DNA from: Leucobacter chromiireducens
Lineage (GTDB): Bacteria; Actinomycetota; Actinomycetes; Actinomycetales; Microbacteriaceae
Length of the DNA: 64,000 nt
Assembly: GCF_003917135.1 (NCBI RefSeq)
Contig: NZ_RPDI01000008.1
Span: 46,203-110,202 of the forward strand
Direction: 5' to 3'
The translations under genes were made by a program, and so were the position numbers. Shown piece by piece: positions 1-9,510 of this stretch (position 1 is its first letter; every line of letters starts with the position of its first letter). A model generated the notes under the pieces. That model was given only the letters and a program-made list of their open reading frames with translations. It made no database searches and was not told the DNA's origin.

Positions 1-1402
1 AGGTGGTGAGCTGCTCCGCCATCTTCTTCGTCAGGGTGGTGACCAGCACGCGCTCATCGCGCTCGGCGCGTGCGCGCACCTCCTCCAGCAGATCATCGAT
101 CTGCCCCTCGCTCGGCTTGATCACGATCTCGGGATCAATGAGCCCGGTGGGGCGGATGATCTGCTCAACGATGCCGTCGGCGCGCTCGAGCTCGTACTTG
201 CCCGGCGTCGCCGAGAGGTACACGATCTGCCCCACCCGGTCGTTGAACTCGCCGAACGTGAGCGGACGGTTGTCCAGCGCGCTCGGCAGTCGGAATCCGT
301 GATCGACCAGGGTGCGCTTGCGCGACGCGTCGCCCTCGTACATCGCGCCGATCTGCGGCACGGTGACGTGGGACTCGTCGATCACCACGAGGAAGTCGTC
401 GGGGAAGTAGTCGAGCAGGCAGTGGGGCGCCTCACCCGGCGCGCGCCCGTCGACGTGGCGCGAGTAGTTCTCGATGCCCGAGCAGAACCCGATCTGTTCC
501 ATCATCTCGAGGTCAAAGGTGGTGCGCATGCGCAGGCGCTGCTCCTCCACCAGCTTGTTCTGCCGCTTCAGCTCGTCGAGCCGCGCGTCGAGCTCCTCGG
601 AGATAGTGCCCATCGCCCGATTCATGACCTCTCGGCTCGCGACGTAGTGCGAGCCGGGGAACACCGAGACGGTCTCGACCTGCTTGATCACGTCGCCCGT
701 GACCGGGTGCAGGTAGTAGAGCGCCTCGATCTCGTCACCGAAGAACTCGATGCGGATCGCGAGCTCCTCGTACATGGGGATGATCTCCACCGTGTCGCCA
801 CGCACCCGGAAGTTCCCGCGCACGAACTCGATGTCGTTGCGCTGATACTGCATGTCGACAAAGCGTCGCAGCAGCACATCGCGGTTGAGCACATCCCCCA
901 CAACGAGCGGCACCATCGCCTCGTAGTACTCCTCCGGCTTCCCGAGACCGTAGATGCACGACACGGTCGAGACCACCACCGTGTCGCGCCGGCTGAGCAG
1001 CGCGTTCGTGGTCGAGTGGCGCAGCCGCTCCACCTCGGCGTTCACCGACGAGTCCTTCTCGATGAACGTGTCCGTCTGGGGCACGTACGCCTCGGGCTGG
1101 TAGTAGTCGTAGTAGCTCACGAAGTACTCGACCGAGTTGTTCGGCAGTAGCTCCCGAAACTCACTCGCGAGCTGCGCCGCCAGCGTCTTGTTGTGCGCGA
1201 GCACCAGCGTTGGCCGCTGCACCGCTTCGATGAGCCAGGCCGTCGTCGCCGACTTGCCCGTACCCGTCGCGCCGAGCAGCACCACGTCGGTTTCACCTGC
1301 GTTGATGCGGTCGGCGAGCTCGGCGATCGCCTTGGGCTGATCGCCGCTCGGCTCGTACTCGCTGATCACCTCGAAGGGGCGGACACTGCGCGTGGGTTCC
1401 AT
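1..1402 (-). CDS. uvrB: UvrABC excinuclease subunit B, 3' end cut off by the window
   Basis: UvrB is the damage-verifying helicase subunit of nucleotide excision repair and loads UvrC. The first 467 codons are present; the family is usually about 670-700 residues, so roughly a third is missing beyond the window edge. The translation starts [20 protein letters not shown]. It has a Walker A motif GATGTGKS near residue 45, the [10 protein letters not shown] beta-hairpin used to clamp damaged DNA, and a DESH helicase box. The ATG at 1402 fits the family N-terminus. Identity is near certain. Confidence 0.97.
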   Translation of the reverse strand, partial: MEPTRSVRPFEVISEYEPSGDQPKAIAELADRINAGETDVVLLGATGTGKSATTAWLIEAVQRPTLVLAHNKTLAAQLASEFRELLPNNSVEYFVSYYDYYQPEAYVPQTDTFIEKDSSVNAEVERLRHSTTNALLSRRDTVVVSTVSCIYGLGKPEEYYEAMVPLVVGDVLNRDVLLRRFVDMQYQRNDIEFVRGNFRVRGDTVEIIPMYEELAIRIEFFGDEIEALYYLHPVTGDVIKQVETVSVFPGSHYVASREVMNRAMGTISEELDARLDELKRQNKLVEEQRLRMRTTFDLEMMEQIGFCSGIENYSRHVDGRAPGEAPHCLLDYFPDDFLVVIDESHVTVPQIGAMYEGDASRKRTLVDHGFRLPSALDNRPLTFGEFNDRVGQIVYLSATPGKYELERADGIVEQIIRPTGLIDPEIVIKPSEGQIDDLLEEVRARAERDERVLVTTLTKKMAEQLTT

Positions 1403-1492
1403 GCAAAAAAGACTAGCCGTACCCTCTGACATTCGGATCGGGATCGATGCTCAGCACCCGATCCCGCACAGATTTTGCGTGCCGTGCCGTGC

Positions 1493-1498
1493 TAGCCT
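1493..1498 (+). promoter_or_regulatory. Candidate extended -10 promoter for the DIP1984-family gene
   Basis: The hexamer TAGCCT is preceded by TGC, giving an extended -10 form. It lies 40 nt before the GTG start of the next gene, in the divergent spacer with uvrB. No good -35 is visible. This is inference from sequence only. Confidence 0.35.
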
Positions 1499-1538
1499 GG
1501 CGATTCCGTCGCGCACACCACGAGAATTGAGGCACCGG

Positions 1539-2066
1539 GTGAAACTCGCAGAAGCGCTGGCGCTCCGCGCCGACACGCAGAAGCGCATTGCACAGCTCCG
1601 CTCACGCATCGTCGCGAACGCGCGTTATCAGGAGGGCGAGGCGCCGAGCGAGGACGCGACGGCGCTGCTCACCGAGGCCGCGCTCGCCGTCGGCGAACTC
1701 GAGCAGCTGGTGCGCAGCATCAACGCGACGAACTCGGCGATCGAGCTCGAGCTCCCCCAGACGCCCACGCGCGGCACTGGCGGTCGCCGCCGCGACACGG
1801 GGACGGCACCGGCGCAGACGGTCACGATGACCGACGCGCTCGCACGCCGCGACAGTCTGCGTCTGCGTCACGCGATCACGATCGAGGCCGCCGAGGCAGC
1901 GCAGAGCGGGGCAGGCTTCCGCCAGATGCGCTCCGAGCTGCGCGAGGTCAGCGCGCTCGAGGTGCCGGCCCTCCACGCGCAGGCCGACGAGCTCGCCAGG
2001 GAGCTGCGCGAGCTCGATGCGCGCGTGCAGCAGGCCAACTGGGCGAACGACCTCATTGCCGACTAG
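1539..2066 (+). CDS. DIP1984 family protein (septicolysin-like), function unknown
   Basis: This 175-residue protein starts MKLAEALALRADTQKRIAQL and matches the DIP1984 (septicolysin-annotated) family of small helical proteins in length and N-terminal pattern. The family has no settled biochemical role; the septicolysin name comes from an old annotation. The sequence is rich in Ala, Glu, Leu and Arg and is predicted to form long helices or coiled coil, with no signal peptide or membrane segment. The GTG at 1539 is chosen because GAGG lies 6 nt upstream and the family begins at this motif; an upstream in-frame ATG would overlap uvrB. It is divergent from uvrB and stands alone. Confidence 0.8.
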   Translation: MKLAEALALRADTQKRIAQLRSRIVANARYQEGEAPSEDATALLTEAALAVGELEQLVRSINATNSAIELELPQTPTRGTGGRRRDTGTAPAQTVTMTDALARRDSLRLRHAITIEAAEAAQSGAGFRQMRSELREVSALEVPALHAQADELARELRELDARVQQANWANDLIAD

Positions 2067-2424
2067 GCACGCGCTCGGCGCGAACCGCGCATCCAGACAC
2101 AACTGCATATGGCGGAGTCGGTACCGACTCGATCAGCGGGCACACCCCGCGCCAGACGGGCAACTCTGGCTCTTGTTGGGTGGCGGGCAGCCCTCACCGC
2201 ACAGTGCAGCCCAGCACTGCGCACAGGTGACCAGCCACCGCGCACCGCGCACAACCGCGTGTCGGGATTGAGTCGGGAGGGTGGGATCGGGGACTCTCCG
2301 CGTGTGAGATCGAGCGGATTTCTCGAGAACGCTCGCATTCTCGCCTGAATCTACGCGATCTCGAAAGATCCGCGCGGTTTCGGCGCGGGATCGGCGGGCG
2401 GCCGGGCACGGCAGCGCCGACGGC
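2067..2424. other. Intergenic region with a 16-bp perfect palindrome
   Basis: This convergent spacer of about 360 bp has no convincing gene. It contains GAGTCGGTACCGACTC at 2115-2130, a perfect palindrome. No start codon lies close to it in a sensible orientation. Confidence 0.5.
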
Positions 2425-3621
2425 TCACTCCGCCGCAGCGAAGCTCGCCGGCAGCCGCAGGTTTCCGACGCCCGAGACGCGCACCTCGTCAAGCGCCTGC
2501 CACGCGGCAGCGCGCGCGAGCAGGGCGACCGCCGCCTCCGCGGTGCGCGCCGGCGCCCCATCCTCCTGCCAGGCGGCCTGCACGAGCAGCACGCGGCCAG
2601 CCCGGTCCGCCTTCAAGTCGATCCGCCCAGCGAGCCGGCCGCCCACCATGAGCGGCAGGCAGTAGTAGCCGAACTTGCGCTGCTCCTTCGGCGTGTAGAT
2701 CTCGATGCGGTAGTGGAAGTCGAACAGGCGCTCGGCGCGCGGGCGGAACCACACCACCGGATCGAACGGGGTGAGCAGCGCGTCGGGCGCGAGGCGCGCG
2801 GGCAGCCGCGCATCGCGGTGCAGCCACGCGCGCTCCGGGGTGCCGGACGCGCGGTTCCAGCCGGCGACCCTGACGGGCACGAGCTCCCCGGACTCCTCAA
2901 GCGCGCGCACGGCCTCGCGCGCCGGGGCGGCCTTCAGCCGGTGGTAGTCGGCGAGATCCGCGAGCGTGCCGACGCCGAGCGAGCGCGCGGCCTGCGCGAT
3001 GAGCCGCCGCTGCGCCTCCGCCCTCGGCACCTCGGCGAGCGCGGCGTCGGGAAGCGCGAGATCGGCGAGCGTGTATCGGCGCTGGAAGCCCTCGCGACCC
3101 GCCGACACCACCTCGCCCTCCGCGAACATCACCTCGACGGCGTGCTTCGTGTCGCTCCAGTCCCACCACGGCCCGCGCTTCTCGCGCGGCCCCTCCTCGA
3201 GTTCGCGCACGAAGCGCGGCTGGCCGTCGGCGAGCAGGGCACGCAGGCGCGCGATCTCGGGCGCGAGCCGCTCGGCGCGGCCGTTCGCCGCGAACCGCGC
3301 GCGGAAGTCGGCCATGCGCCAGCCGAAGAGCGGCCGGTCGCCCACCGGGATGAAGGCCGCCTCGTGCGCCCAGTACTCCGTGTACTCGCCGCTCTCCCAC
3401 AGCTGCCGGTCGAGCGCCGCGTGCGCGTACGCGCCGTGCCGGGAGAACACGGGGAGGTAGTGACTCCGGGAGAACACATTCACCGAGTCGATCTGCAGGA
3501 CGTGCAGCGCGCCGAGCGCGGGATCGAACGGGCGGCGTGTGCGGAGCCGCGGGGAGCCGGAGAAGCCCTGCGCCGCGAGTGCGATGCGGCGCGCCTCCGC
3601 AGCGCTGAGAGTGTCGGTCAT
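2425..3621 (-). CDS. YcaQ-like winged-helix DNA repair glycosylase family protein
   Basis: The 398-residue protein belongs to the winged-helix DNA-binding DUF1006 family that includes E. coli YcaQ and Streptomyces AlkX/AlkZ, glycosylases acting on bulky or crosslinked alkylpurines. Family marks are the N-terminal HVLQIDSVNVFSRSHYLPVF segment, WAHEAAFIP near residue 95, and LLTPFDPVVWFRPRAERLFDF with GYYCLPLMVGGRLAGRIDLK in the C-terminal third. The ATG at 3621 gives MTDTLSAAEARRIAL; longer in-frame starts would run into the neighbouring gene's low-complexity end. A -10-like TAGCGT (3629-3634, minus) lies 7 nt upstream, so the message may be nearly leaderless. Whether it is AlkX-type or AlkZ-type cannot be told by eye. 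Confidence 0.85.
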   Translation of the reverse strand: MTDTLSAAEARRIALAAQGFSGSPRLRTRRPFDPALGALHVLQIDSVNVFSRSHYLPVFSRHGAYAHAALDRQLWESGEYTEYWAHEAAFIPVGDRPLFGWRMADFRARFAANGRAERLAPEIARLRALLADGQPRFVRELEEGPREKRGPWWDWSDTKHAVEVMFAEGEVVSAGREGFQRRYTLADLALPDAALAEVPRAEAQRRLIAQAARSLGVGTLADLADYHRLKAAPAREAVRALEESGELVPVRVAGWNRASGTPERAWLHRDARLPARLAPDALLTPFDPVVWFRPRAERLFDFHYRIEIYTPKEQRKFGYYCLPLMVGGRLAGRIDLKADRAGRVLLVQAAWQEDGAPARTAEAAVALLARAAAWQALDEVRVSGVGNLRLPASFAAAE

Positions 3622-3631
3622 GGAGGAAACG

Positions 3632-4519
3632 CTAGCGGAGGCCACCGACATCACCAGAACCAGCATCAACACCAGCACCAGCCCCGCCACCACCACCATC
3701 AGCCCCGCCACCGCCACCAGCCCCGCGACCATCCCCCGCCGGCGGGTACATCACGATGTGCAGCTCCGGCGCGTCGGACGGGACGAGCCGGTGGTGCTCG
3801 AACACGAGCTCCCCCGCCTCGGGGTGCAGGAAGGTGCGCAGGCGGGAGCGGAAGCGCACCACCGACTGCTCGGCCCAGTGCGCGCGAAAGTCGGGGCTCT
3901 CCTCGATGAGGCTCTGCACCACGGCGCTGTGCCGCGCGGATCCCAATCGAACGCCGGACTCCGCGCGGAACTCGGCGAGGAAGCTGCGGCTGTCGAGCTC
4001 CCAGTTGGGCAGGATGTCGCGCAGCCGGGGGTCCGTGTAGACGAAGCGGAGGAGGTTGCGGTCCGCGGGTGCGGTGGTGGCGATGGAGCCGTAGAGCCAC
4101 TCGTAGCCCGCGTTCCAGCCGACGATCGTCCAGTCGCTCGCGAGGATGAATGCGGGGAAATCGAACGCGGCGATGAGGTGGAGCAGGTGCGCGGGGGCGC
4201 GGTCGGCCGGAACCGACACCGGCTCGCGCCCCGGCCCGGCGAGCGCGAACACGTACTCGCTCTCGGAGTCGGTGAGCCGCAGCACGCGGGCCACGGCGGC
4301 GAGCACCTGCCGCGACGCGTTGATCTCGCGCCCCTGCTCAAGCCAGGTGTACCAGCTGACACTGATCCCGGAGAGCGTGGCCACCTCCTCGCGGCTGAGG
4401 CCCACCTCGCTGCGCCGGGTGCCGGGCGGCAGGCCGTGCTCAGCCCGCGGCTGGGCGCGCCGCCGCGCAGTGAGGAACTCGCCGAGCTGCTCCCCCCGCG
4501 GGGTCCGTGGCCGAATCAT
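3632..4519 (-). CDS. XRE-family regulator with MmyB-like ligand-binding domain
   Basis: A 295-residue DNA-binding protein. An N-terminal helix-turn-helix (about residues 10-80, containing VATLSGISVSWYTWLEQGR) is followed by a PAS-like MmyB domain (about 105-255) with FILASDWTIVGWNAGYEWLY and FRAHWAEQSV. MmyB-type regulators usually control nearby oxidoreductases in actinobacteria, but no such partner sits here. The last 35 residues are a Gly/Ala/Asp tract encoded by a trinucleotide-like repeat, unusual for the family. The ATG at 4519 is 6 nt after a -10-like TACTAT and no SD is visible, so a leaderless transcript is likely. A GTACTAGTAC palindrome is just upstream. Confidence 0.88.
   Translation of the reverse strand: MIRPRTPRGEQLGEFLTARRRAQPRAEHGLPPGTRRSEVGLSREEVATLSGISVSWYTWLEQGREINASRQVLAAVARVLRLTDSESEYVFALAGPGREPVSVPADRAPAHLLHLIAAFDFPAFILASDWTIVGWNAGYEWLYGSIATTAPADRNLLRFVYTDPRLRDILPNWELDSRSFLAEFRAESGVRLGSARHSAVVQSLIEESPDFRAHWAEQSVVRFRSRLRTFLHPEAGELVFEHHRLVPSDAPELHIVMYPPAGDGRGAGGGGGADGGGGGAGAGVDAGSGDVGGLR
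3645..3735. repeat. Low-complexity triplet repeat encoding a Gly-rich C-terminal tail
   Basis: The plus strand shows irregular reiteration of ACC, AGC, CCC and GCC units. On the minus strand it encodes the Gly/Ala/Asp tail of the MmyB-type regulator. Such tracts expand and contract by slippage. Confidence 0.7.
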
Positions 4520-4525
4520 CAGATC

Positions 4526-4531
4526 ATAGTA
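4526..4531 (-). promoter_or_regulatory. -10 box of the MmyB-type regulator, leaderless spacing
   Basis: Read on the minus strand the hexamer is TACTAT, followed by exactly 6 nt and then the ATG at 4519. The first transcribed base would be the A of the start codon. Confidence 0.55.
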
Positions 4532-4537
4532 TCAGCA

Positions 4538-4547
4538 GTACTAGTAC
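4538..4547. promoter_or_regulatory. GTACTAGTAC palindrome, candidate operator
   Basis: A perfect 10-bp palindrome lies in the short divergent spacer between the MmyB-type regulator and ilvD, upstream of the regulator's -10. Position and symmetry suit autoregulation, and it could also touch ilvD. No footprint is known to me for this protein. Confidence 0.4.
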
Positions 4548-4592
4548 AAACACTCCCTCCCCACCCCGCGCCCACTGTGGCTGAATGGTCAC

Positions 4593-6452
4593 ATGCCGAC
4601 CTATCGTTCCTTCACCGTCACCCATGGCCGCAACATGGCGGGCGCGCGTGCGCTCTTCCGCGCGGCCGGCGTCAACGGCGCCGACCTCGGGCGGAAGCCG
4701 ATCATCGCGGTGGCGAACTCCTTCACCGAGTTCGTGCCCGGCCACACGCACCTCGCCCCGGTGGGCCGCATCGTCTCGGACGCGATCACCGAGGCCGGCG
4801 GCATCCCGCGCGAGTTCAACACGATCGCGGTCGATGATGGGATCGCGATGGGGCACGGGGGCATGCTGTATTCGCTGCCGTCGCGCGACCTCATCGCCGA
4901 CTCCGTCGAGTACATGGTCAACGCGCACTGCGCCGACGCGCTCATCTGCATCTCGAACTGCGACAAGATCACGCCGGGCATGCTGCTCGCAGCGCTGCGC
5001 CTGAACATCCCGACGGTGTTCGTCTCCGGCGGCCCCATGGAGTCCGGCCGCGCGGTGCTCGCCAACGGCATGGTGCGCACGCTCGACCTCGTCGACGCCA
5101 TCTCCGAGGCGGTGAACGAGAACGTCTCCGACGAGGACATTCAGAAGATCGAGGAGTCGGCCTGCCCGACGTGCGGCTCCTGCTCCGGCATGTTCACGGC
5201 GAACTCGATGAACTGCCTCACCGAGGCGATCGGCCTGTCCCTGCCGGGCAACGGCTCGACGCTCGCCACGCACACCGCGCGCAAGGCGCTCTACGAGAAC
5301 GCCGGCAAGACCGTGGTCGACATCACGCGCCGCTACTACGACGACGATGACGCGAGCGTCCTGCCGCGCAGCATCGCCACCCCGGCGGCGTTCGAGAACG
5401 CGATGGCGCTCGACATCGCGATGGGCGGCTCGACGAACACGATCCTCCACCTGCTCGCCGCGGCGCACGAGGCGGGCGTCGACTTCGGCCTCACCGAGAT
5501 CGACGCGGTGTCGCGCCGGGTGCCGTGCCTCGCGAAGGTGGCGCCCAACGTGGCGAACGGCAAGACGTACTACATGGAGGACGTGCACCGCGCGGGCGGC
5601 ATCCCCGCGCTGCTCGGCGAGCTCCGCCGCGGCGGCATGCTCGACGAGAACGTGCACACGGTGCACGCGCAGACGCTCGGCGAGTGGCTCGACGAGTGGG
5701 ACATCCGCGGCGGCAGCGCGAGCGAGGAGGCGTTCGAGCTCTTCCACGCGGCGCCGGGCGGGGTGCGATCCTCCACCGCGTTCTCGCAGTCCGAGCGCTG
5801 GCGGGAGCTCGACCTTGATCAGGAGCACGGCTGCATCCACTCGGTGGAGCACGCCTACTCGAAGGACGGCGGCCTCGCCGTGCTGCGCGGCAACATCGCC
5901 GTCGACGGCGCCGTCGTGAAGACCGCAGGCGTCGACGAATCGATCTGGACGTTCTCGGGCCCCGCCGTGGTCTGCGAGTCGCAGGACGAGGCGGTCGAGA
6001 AGATCCTCAACAAGCAGGTCACCGAGGGCGACGTCGTGGTGATCCGCTACGAGGGCCCGAAGGGCGGCCCCGGCATGCAGGAGATGCTCTACCCCACCTC
6101 GTTCCTGAAGGGTCGCGGCCTCGGCAAGGCCTGCGCGCTCATCACCGACGGCCGGTTCTCCGGCGGCACCTCGGGCCTCTCGATCGGGCATATCTCGCCG
6201 GAGGCCGCGAGCGGCGGCGTGATCGCGCTCGTCGAGGACGGCGACATCATCTCCATCGACATTCCGACGCGGGCGCTCACGCTCGACGTGCCGGACGCTG
6301 AGCTGGATCGCCGCCGTGCCGCGCTCGAGGCCGCTGGCGGCTACCGCCCGAAGGATCGTGTGCGCCCCATCACCGACGCGCTGCGCGCGTATGCCGCGTT
6401 CGCGCAGTCGGCGGACAAGGGCGCGGTGCGGGTCATCCCCGACACGTTCTAA
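4593..6452 (+). CDS. ilvD: Dihydroxy-acid dehydratase
   Basis: IlvD (619 residues) dehydrates dihydroxy acids to 2-oxoacids in valine, isoleucine and CoA precursor synthesis, using an iron-sulfur cluster. It has [13 protein letters not shown] near residue 42, [12 protein letters not shown] with cluster Cys123 and active-site Lys125, and [17 protein letters not shown] around 190-206 carrying further cluster cysteines. The PGH rather than PCN context near residue 50 and the length match the E. coli-like long form, usually a 4Fe-4S enzyme. The ATG at 4593 lacks an SD; CTGAAT ends 6 nt before it, so leaderless translation is possible. It overlaps the stop of the convergent glycosylase gene. It is separate from any other ilv gene in the window. 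Confidence 0.97.
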   Translation: MPTYRSFTVTHGRNMAGARALFRAAGVNGADLGRKPIIAVANSFTEFVPGHTHLAPVGRIVSDAITEAGGIPREFNTIAVDDGIAMGHGGMLYSLPSRDLIADSVEYMVNAHCADALICISNCDKITPGMLLAALRLNIPTVFVSGGPMESGRAVLANGMVRTLDLVDAISEAVNENVSDEDIQKIEESACPTCGSCSGMFTANSMNCLTEAIGLSLPGNGSTLATHTARKALYENAGKTVVDITRRYYDDDDASVLPRSIATPAAFENAMALDIAMGGSTNTILHLLAAAHEAGVDFGLTEIDAVSRRVPCLAKVAPNVANGKTYYMEDVHRAGGIPALLGELRRGGMLDENVHTVHAQTLGEWLDEWDIRGGSASEEAFELFHAAPGGVRSSTAFSQSERWRELDLDQEHGCIHSVEHAYSKDGGLAVLRGNIAVDGAVVKTAGVDESIWTFSGPAVVCESQDEAVEKILNKQVTEGDVVVIRYEGPKGGPGMQEMLYPTSFLKGRGLGKACALITDGRFSGGTSGLSIGHISPEAASGGVIALVEDGDIISIDIPTRALTLDVPDAELDRRRAALEAAGGYRPKDRVRPITDALRAYAAFAQSADKGAVRVIPDTF

Positions 6453-7072
6453 CGGAGCTCCGCCCAGCTCCGCGCGCCGTCGGCAACGAGTTTCCCGAAC
6501 TCGTCGATGAGCGCGTGGAGCTGCTGCAGTTCGTCGAGCGTGAAGCCCGCGGCGGCAACGTCACTGGCGTGCGTCCGCCTGGCGGCCGCGTAGGAGGCAG
6601 GCTCCGCACCGGTGAGCGCGCCGAACATGCGCCGCGCGTACGCGTCGTAGAGGAACGCTGGCCGATCGAACGCGTAGAGCAGGATCGCGTCCGCGGTCTC
6701 CTCCCCCACTCCCGGCAGCGCGAGCAGCTCGGACCGCAGCTCGGGATCGGGGCGCACCGGGTGCCGCAGTTCGGCGCCGCCCGCCGCGCGCATCCACTCG
6801 GCCAGGCCGCGCGTGGCGCGGAGCTTCGCGCGGTGGAAGCCGCAGGAGTGGATCGCGGCCAGCACCGTCTCGTCCGTCGCGCCAGCCCACGGATCGGGAT
6901 CGAGGAGTCCAGCCTCACGCAGCCGGGTCATCGCGAGTGTCACGTTGTGCCACCGGGTGTTCTGCACGAGGATCGCGCCGAGCATCATCTCGAACGGGGT
7001 CTCGGCCGGCCACCAGTCCTGCCGGCCGAGCGCGGCGGTGAGGCGTTCGGCGGCGCGGCGGAGATCGAGCAT
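6449..7072 (-). CDS. Endonuclease III-family HhH-GPD DNA glycosylase (MagIII-like)
   Basis: A base-excision-repair glycosylase of 207 residues. The motif [13 protein letters not shown] near the N-terminus and the helix-hairpin-helix [17 protein letters not shown], followed by LYDAYARRM with the catalytic Asp, mark the HhH-GPD fold. The Lys of bifunctional endonuclease III (GVGRKTA) is replaced by Glu, and the four cluster cysteines are absent. This resembles Helicobacter MagIII, a 3-methyladenine glycosylase, rather than Nth. The second of two adjacent ATG codons is chosen because TACGCT sits exactly 6 nt upstream, suggesting a leaderless message; 7075 is the alternative. Its stop overlaps that of ilvD. 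Substrate is inferred. Confidence 0.78.
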   Translation of the reverse strand: MLDLRRAAERLTAALGRQDWWPAETPFEMMLGAILVQNTRWHNVTLAMTRLREAGLLDPDPWAGATDETVLAAIHSCGFHRAKLRATRGLAEWMRAAGGAELRHPVRPDPELRSELLALPGVGEETADAILLYAFDRPAFLYDAYARRMFGALTGAEPASYAAARRTHASDVAAAGFTLDELQQLHALIDEFGKLVADGARSWAELR

Positions 7073-7171
7073 CATCCCAGCGTAGCGAGCGGCATCACGC
7101 GCGCGCACCGCCCGACACCACAGCGGCGGCCCGACCCGCTGAGGGTCGAACCGCCGCACGCGCTCCGTTCG

Positions 7172-7588
7172 CTACGCGAACCAGAGGCCGAGCTCGCGCT
7201 CAGCCGAGAGCGTGGAGTCCGAGCCGTGGACGAGGTTCTGCTGCACGGCAACGCCCCAGTCCCGGCCGAGGTCGCCGCGGATGGTGCCCGGCGCGGCGGC
7301 CGTCGGGTCGGTCGCGCCGGCGAGCGAGCGGAACCCCTCGATCACGCGGTTGCCCTCGGCGCGCACGGCGACCACGGGGCCGGAGGACATGAACTCGAGC
7401 AGGGGCTCGAAGAAGGGCTTGCCCGCGTGCTCCTCGTAGTGCTCGGCGAGCAGCTCGCGGCTGGCGGTGAGCATACGCAGATCGGTGATCCGGTAGCCCT
7501 TCGCCTCGATGCGGCGGAGGATCTCCCCCGTCAGGCCACGTGCCACGCCGTCGGGCTTGACCAGGATGAGCGTTTCTTCTGCGGACAT
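7172..7588 (-). CDS. ndk: Nucleoside diphosphate kinase
   Basis: Ndk transfers the gamma phosphate of ATP to NDPs through a phosphohistidine. The 138-residue protein is of usual length. It starts MSAEETLILVKPDGVARGLT and carries NLVHGSDS with catalytic His121. An SD GAAGGAG precedes the ATG at 7588. It follows ileS, folC and the DUF4233 gene on the same strand after a gap of about 100 bp, an arrangement common in actinobacteria. Confidence 0.97.
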   Translation of the reverse strand: MSAEETLILVKPDGVARGLTGEILRRIEAKGYRITDLRMLTASRELLAEHYEEHAGKPFFEPLLEFMSSGPVVAVRAEGNRVIEGFRSLAGATDPTAAAPGTIRGDLGRDWGVAVQQNLVHGSDSTLSAERELGLWFA

Positions 7589-7687
7589 GCAGGCTCCTTC
7601 GTGCGGAATGGTTCGGGTGGTCGTGTGGGTGGGGCGAGTGCGTGGGCCTCAGCCGCCCGGCGCACTAGTCTAGCGGCGCTCGGCGCG

Positions 7688-8164
7688 TTACTCCTGCGCG
7701 GCGATCCAGGCGGCGCGGTCGCGGTCCATCTGGCTGCCCTTCACCATGCAGTAGACCCACAGCGCGGTGAAGAGGAGGCCGACGATGAGCGCCATCGGGA
7801 GGATAAACGCGGTGGCGAGCATGAGCGCGTGCACGATCCAGCCGATCGTGATGCCCACGCGGCCGAAGCGCACGGTCGCGAGCCCGGCGATGATCACCAC
7901 GGCGAGGGCGCCGCCGATGTACAGGCCGAGCTCGCGCGGTTCGAGCGTGCCGAGGCCGAAGAGCGTGAGGCCGATGAGCACGACGACGATCAGCTCGAAG
8001 CCGAGCACGATCGACGCGAGCGCCTTCTGCGTTGAGGTGCCGCCGCGGCGCGCACCGGAGATGCGCATCGCGGAGTTGTGGGCGACGGTCTCCGACGGCG
8101 AGAGCGTGAGCTCGGGCTCGTCGGGGGTGTCGCCGCCGTTCGGCGTGGCGTGGTCGCGGTTCAT
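7688..8164 (-). CDS. DUF4233 integral membrane protein
   Basis: A 158-residue protein of the DUF4233 family, regularly found next to folC in actinobacteria and of unknown function. A charged, disordered N-terminus of about 45 residues is followed by four predicted membrane helices (around 48-70, 76-92, 97-117 and 118-140) and a short cytoplasmic end. Its ATG overlaps the folC stop as ATGA, so translation is probably coupled to folC. Neighbours suggest it travels with folate and tRNA-charging genes, but this does not define a role. Confidence 0.82.
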   Translation of the reverse strand: MNRDHATPNGGDTPDEPELTLSPSETVAHNSAMRISGARRGGTSTQKALASIVLGFELIVVVLIGLTLFGLGTLEPRELGLYIGGALAVVIIAGLATVRFGRVGITIGWIVHALMLATAFILPMALIVGLLFTALWVYCMVKGSQMDRDRAAWIAAQE

Positions 8165-9510
8165 ACGGTCCCCCATCCCTCTGCGCGTGCAAACGCGATC
8201 GCTTCGCCGGCGAGGAGCACCGATCCGACGACGAGCACGCCGCGGCCCGGCGCGCGGCCGGCCCACCCGCGCGCCTCGTCCAGCGCCTCGGGCAGCGACT
8301 CGGCGATCTCCACCGGCGTGTCCGGCACCTCATCAGCGGCGACCCGCGCGAGTTCCGCGGCTCCCGTGCTGCGCGGCGAGTCGACCGGCGTGAGCGTCAC
8401 GCGGTGCGCGATCGGCGCGAGCGCCGCGAGCACGCCGGCGGCGTCCTTCTCCTCGAGCACGCCGACGACGAGCGCAAGCTCGTCGAAGTTGAACGACTCG
8501 GCGACGGCCCGCGCGAGCGCCTCGGCGCCGTGCGGGTTGTGCGCGGCGTCGACGTACACGACCGGCTCGGTGCCGATGAGCTGCAGTCGCCCGGGCGAGG
8601 TGAGCTGGCCGAAGCCCTCCTCGAGCACCTCCTCGGAGATGCCGCGCTCCGCGCCGAAGAACGCCTCGACGACGGCGATCGCGAGTGCGGCGTTCTGGGC
8701 CTGGTGATGCCCGAAGAGCGGCACGAACGTCGGCGCGTACGTCACCCCCGCGATGCCGGAGACCGTGATCATGCGTCCGCCGACCGCGAGGCGGTCGTCG
8801 GTCAGCGCGAAGTCGCGACCCGCGAGCGCGAAGGGGGTGTCGAGCCGCTCGGCCGCGGCGCGCAGCTCCTCGGCGGCTGCCGGATCCTGCTCGGCGGACA
8901 CGACGACGCTGCCGGGCTTGATGATGCCGGCCTTCGTGCGGGCGATCGTCTCGATGTCGGGCCCGAGGATCGCGGTGTGGTCGAGGTCGATCGGGGTGAA
9001 CACGGCCACCTGCGCGTCCACGATGTTCGTGGCGTCCCACTCGCCGCCCATGCCGACCTCGATCACGGCGACGTCGACGGGGGCGTCGGCGAACGCGGTG
9101 AACGCGAGCACGGCGAGCGCCTCGAAGAAGGTGATCCGGCCGTGGCCGGCGTCCTCGAGCTCGGCGTCGACGATCGCGAGCGGCGCCTGCAGCTCGTCCC
9201 ACGCGGCCGCGAGCATCTCGCCGGCGATGGGCTCGCCGTCGAGCTGGAAGCGCTCGGTGAAGTCGACGAGGTGCGGGCTCGTGAACAGCCCGGTGCGCAG
9301 CCCGTGCGCGCGCAGCAGCGACTCGATGGCGCGGCTCGTCGAGGTCTTCCCGTTCGTGCCGGCGACCTGGATCACCGGGACGGAGAGCTGCGGCGAGCCG
9401 GCCAGCTCGGCGAGCCGGCGCACCGGCTCGATGCGCGGGCGCGGATTCGCCTCGCCGACGCGCTCGAGGAGCGCCTCGTACACGCGCTCCGCGGCGCTCA
9501 CCGCGCTCAT
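8161..9510 (-). CDS. folC: Folylpolyglutamate synthase / dihydrofolate synthase
   Basis: FolC adds glutamates to folates and, in many bacteria, joins dihydropteroate to glutamate. The 449-residue protein has the Mur-ligase-type P-loop GTNGKTST at 51-58, the [14 protein letters not shown] substrate segment, [12 protein letters not shown], and the C-terminal [15 protein letters not shown] block. Starts and stops overlap as ATGA with both ileS upstream and DUF4233 downstream, so the three genes form one coupled unit. Confidence 0.96.
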   Translation of the reverse strand: MSAVSAAERVYEALLERVGEANPRPRIEPVRRLAELAGSPQLSVPVIQVAGTNGKTSTSRAIESLLRAHGLRTGLFTSPHLVDFTERFQLDGEPIAGEMLAAAWDELQAPLAIVDAELEDAGHGRITFFEALAVLAFTAFADAPVDVAVIEVGMGGEWDATNIVDAQVAVFTPIDLDHTAILGPDIETIARTKAGIIKPGSVVVSAEQDPAAAEELRAAAERLDTPFALAGRDFALTDDRLAVGGRMITVSGIAGVTYAPTFVPLFGHHQAQNAALAIAVVEAFFGAERGISEEVLEEGFGQLTSPGRLQLIGTEPVVYVDAAHNPHGAEALARAVAESFNFDELALVVGVLEEKDAAGVLAALAPIAHRVTLTPVDSPRSTGAAELARVAADEVPDTPVEIAESLPEALDEARGWAGRAPGRGVLVVGSVLLAGEAIAFARAEGWGTV

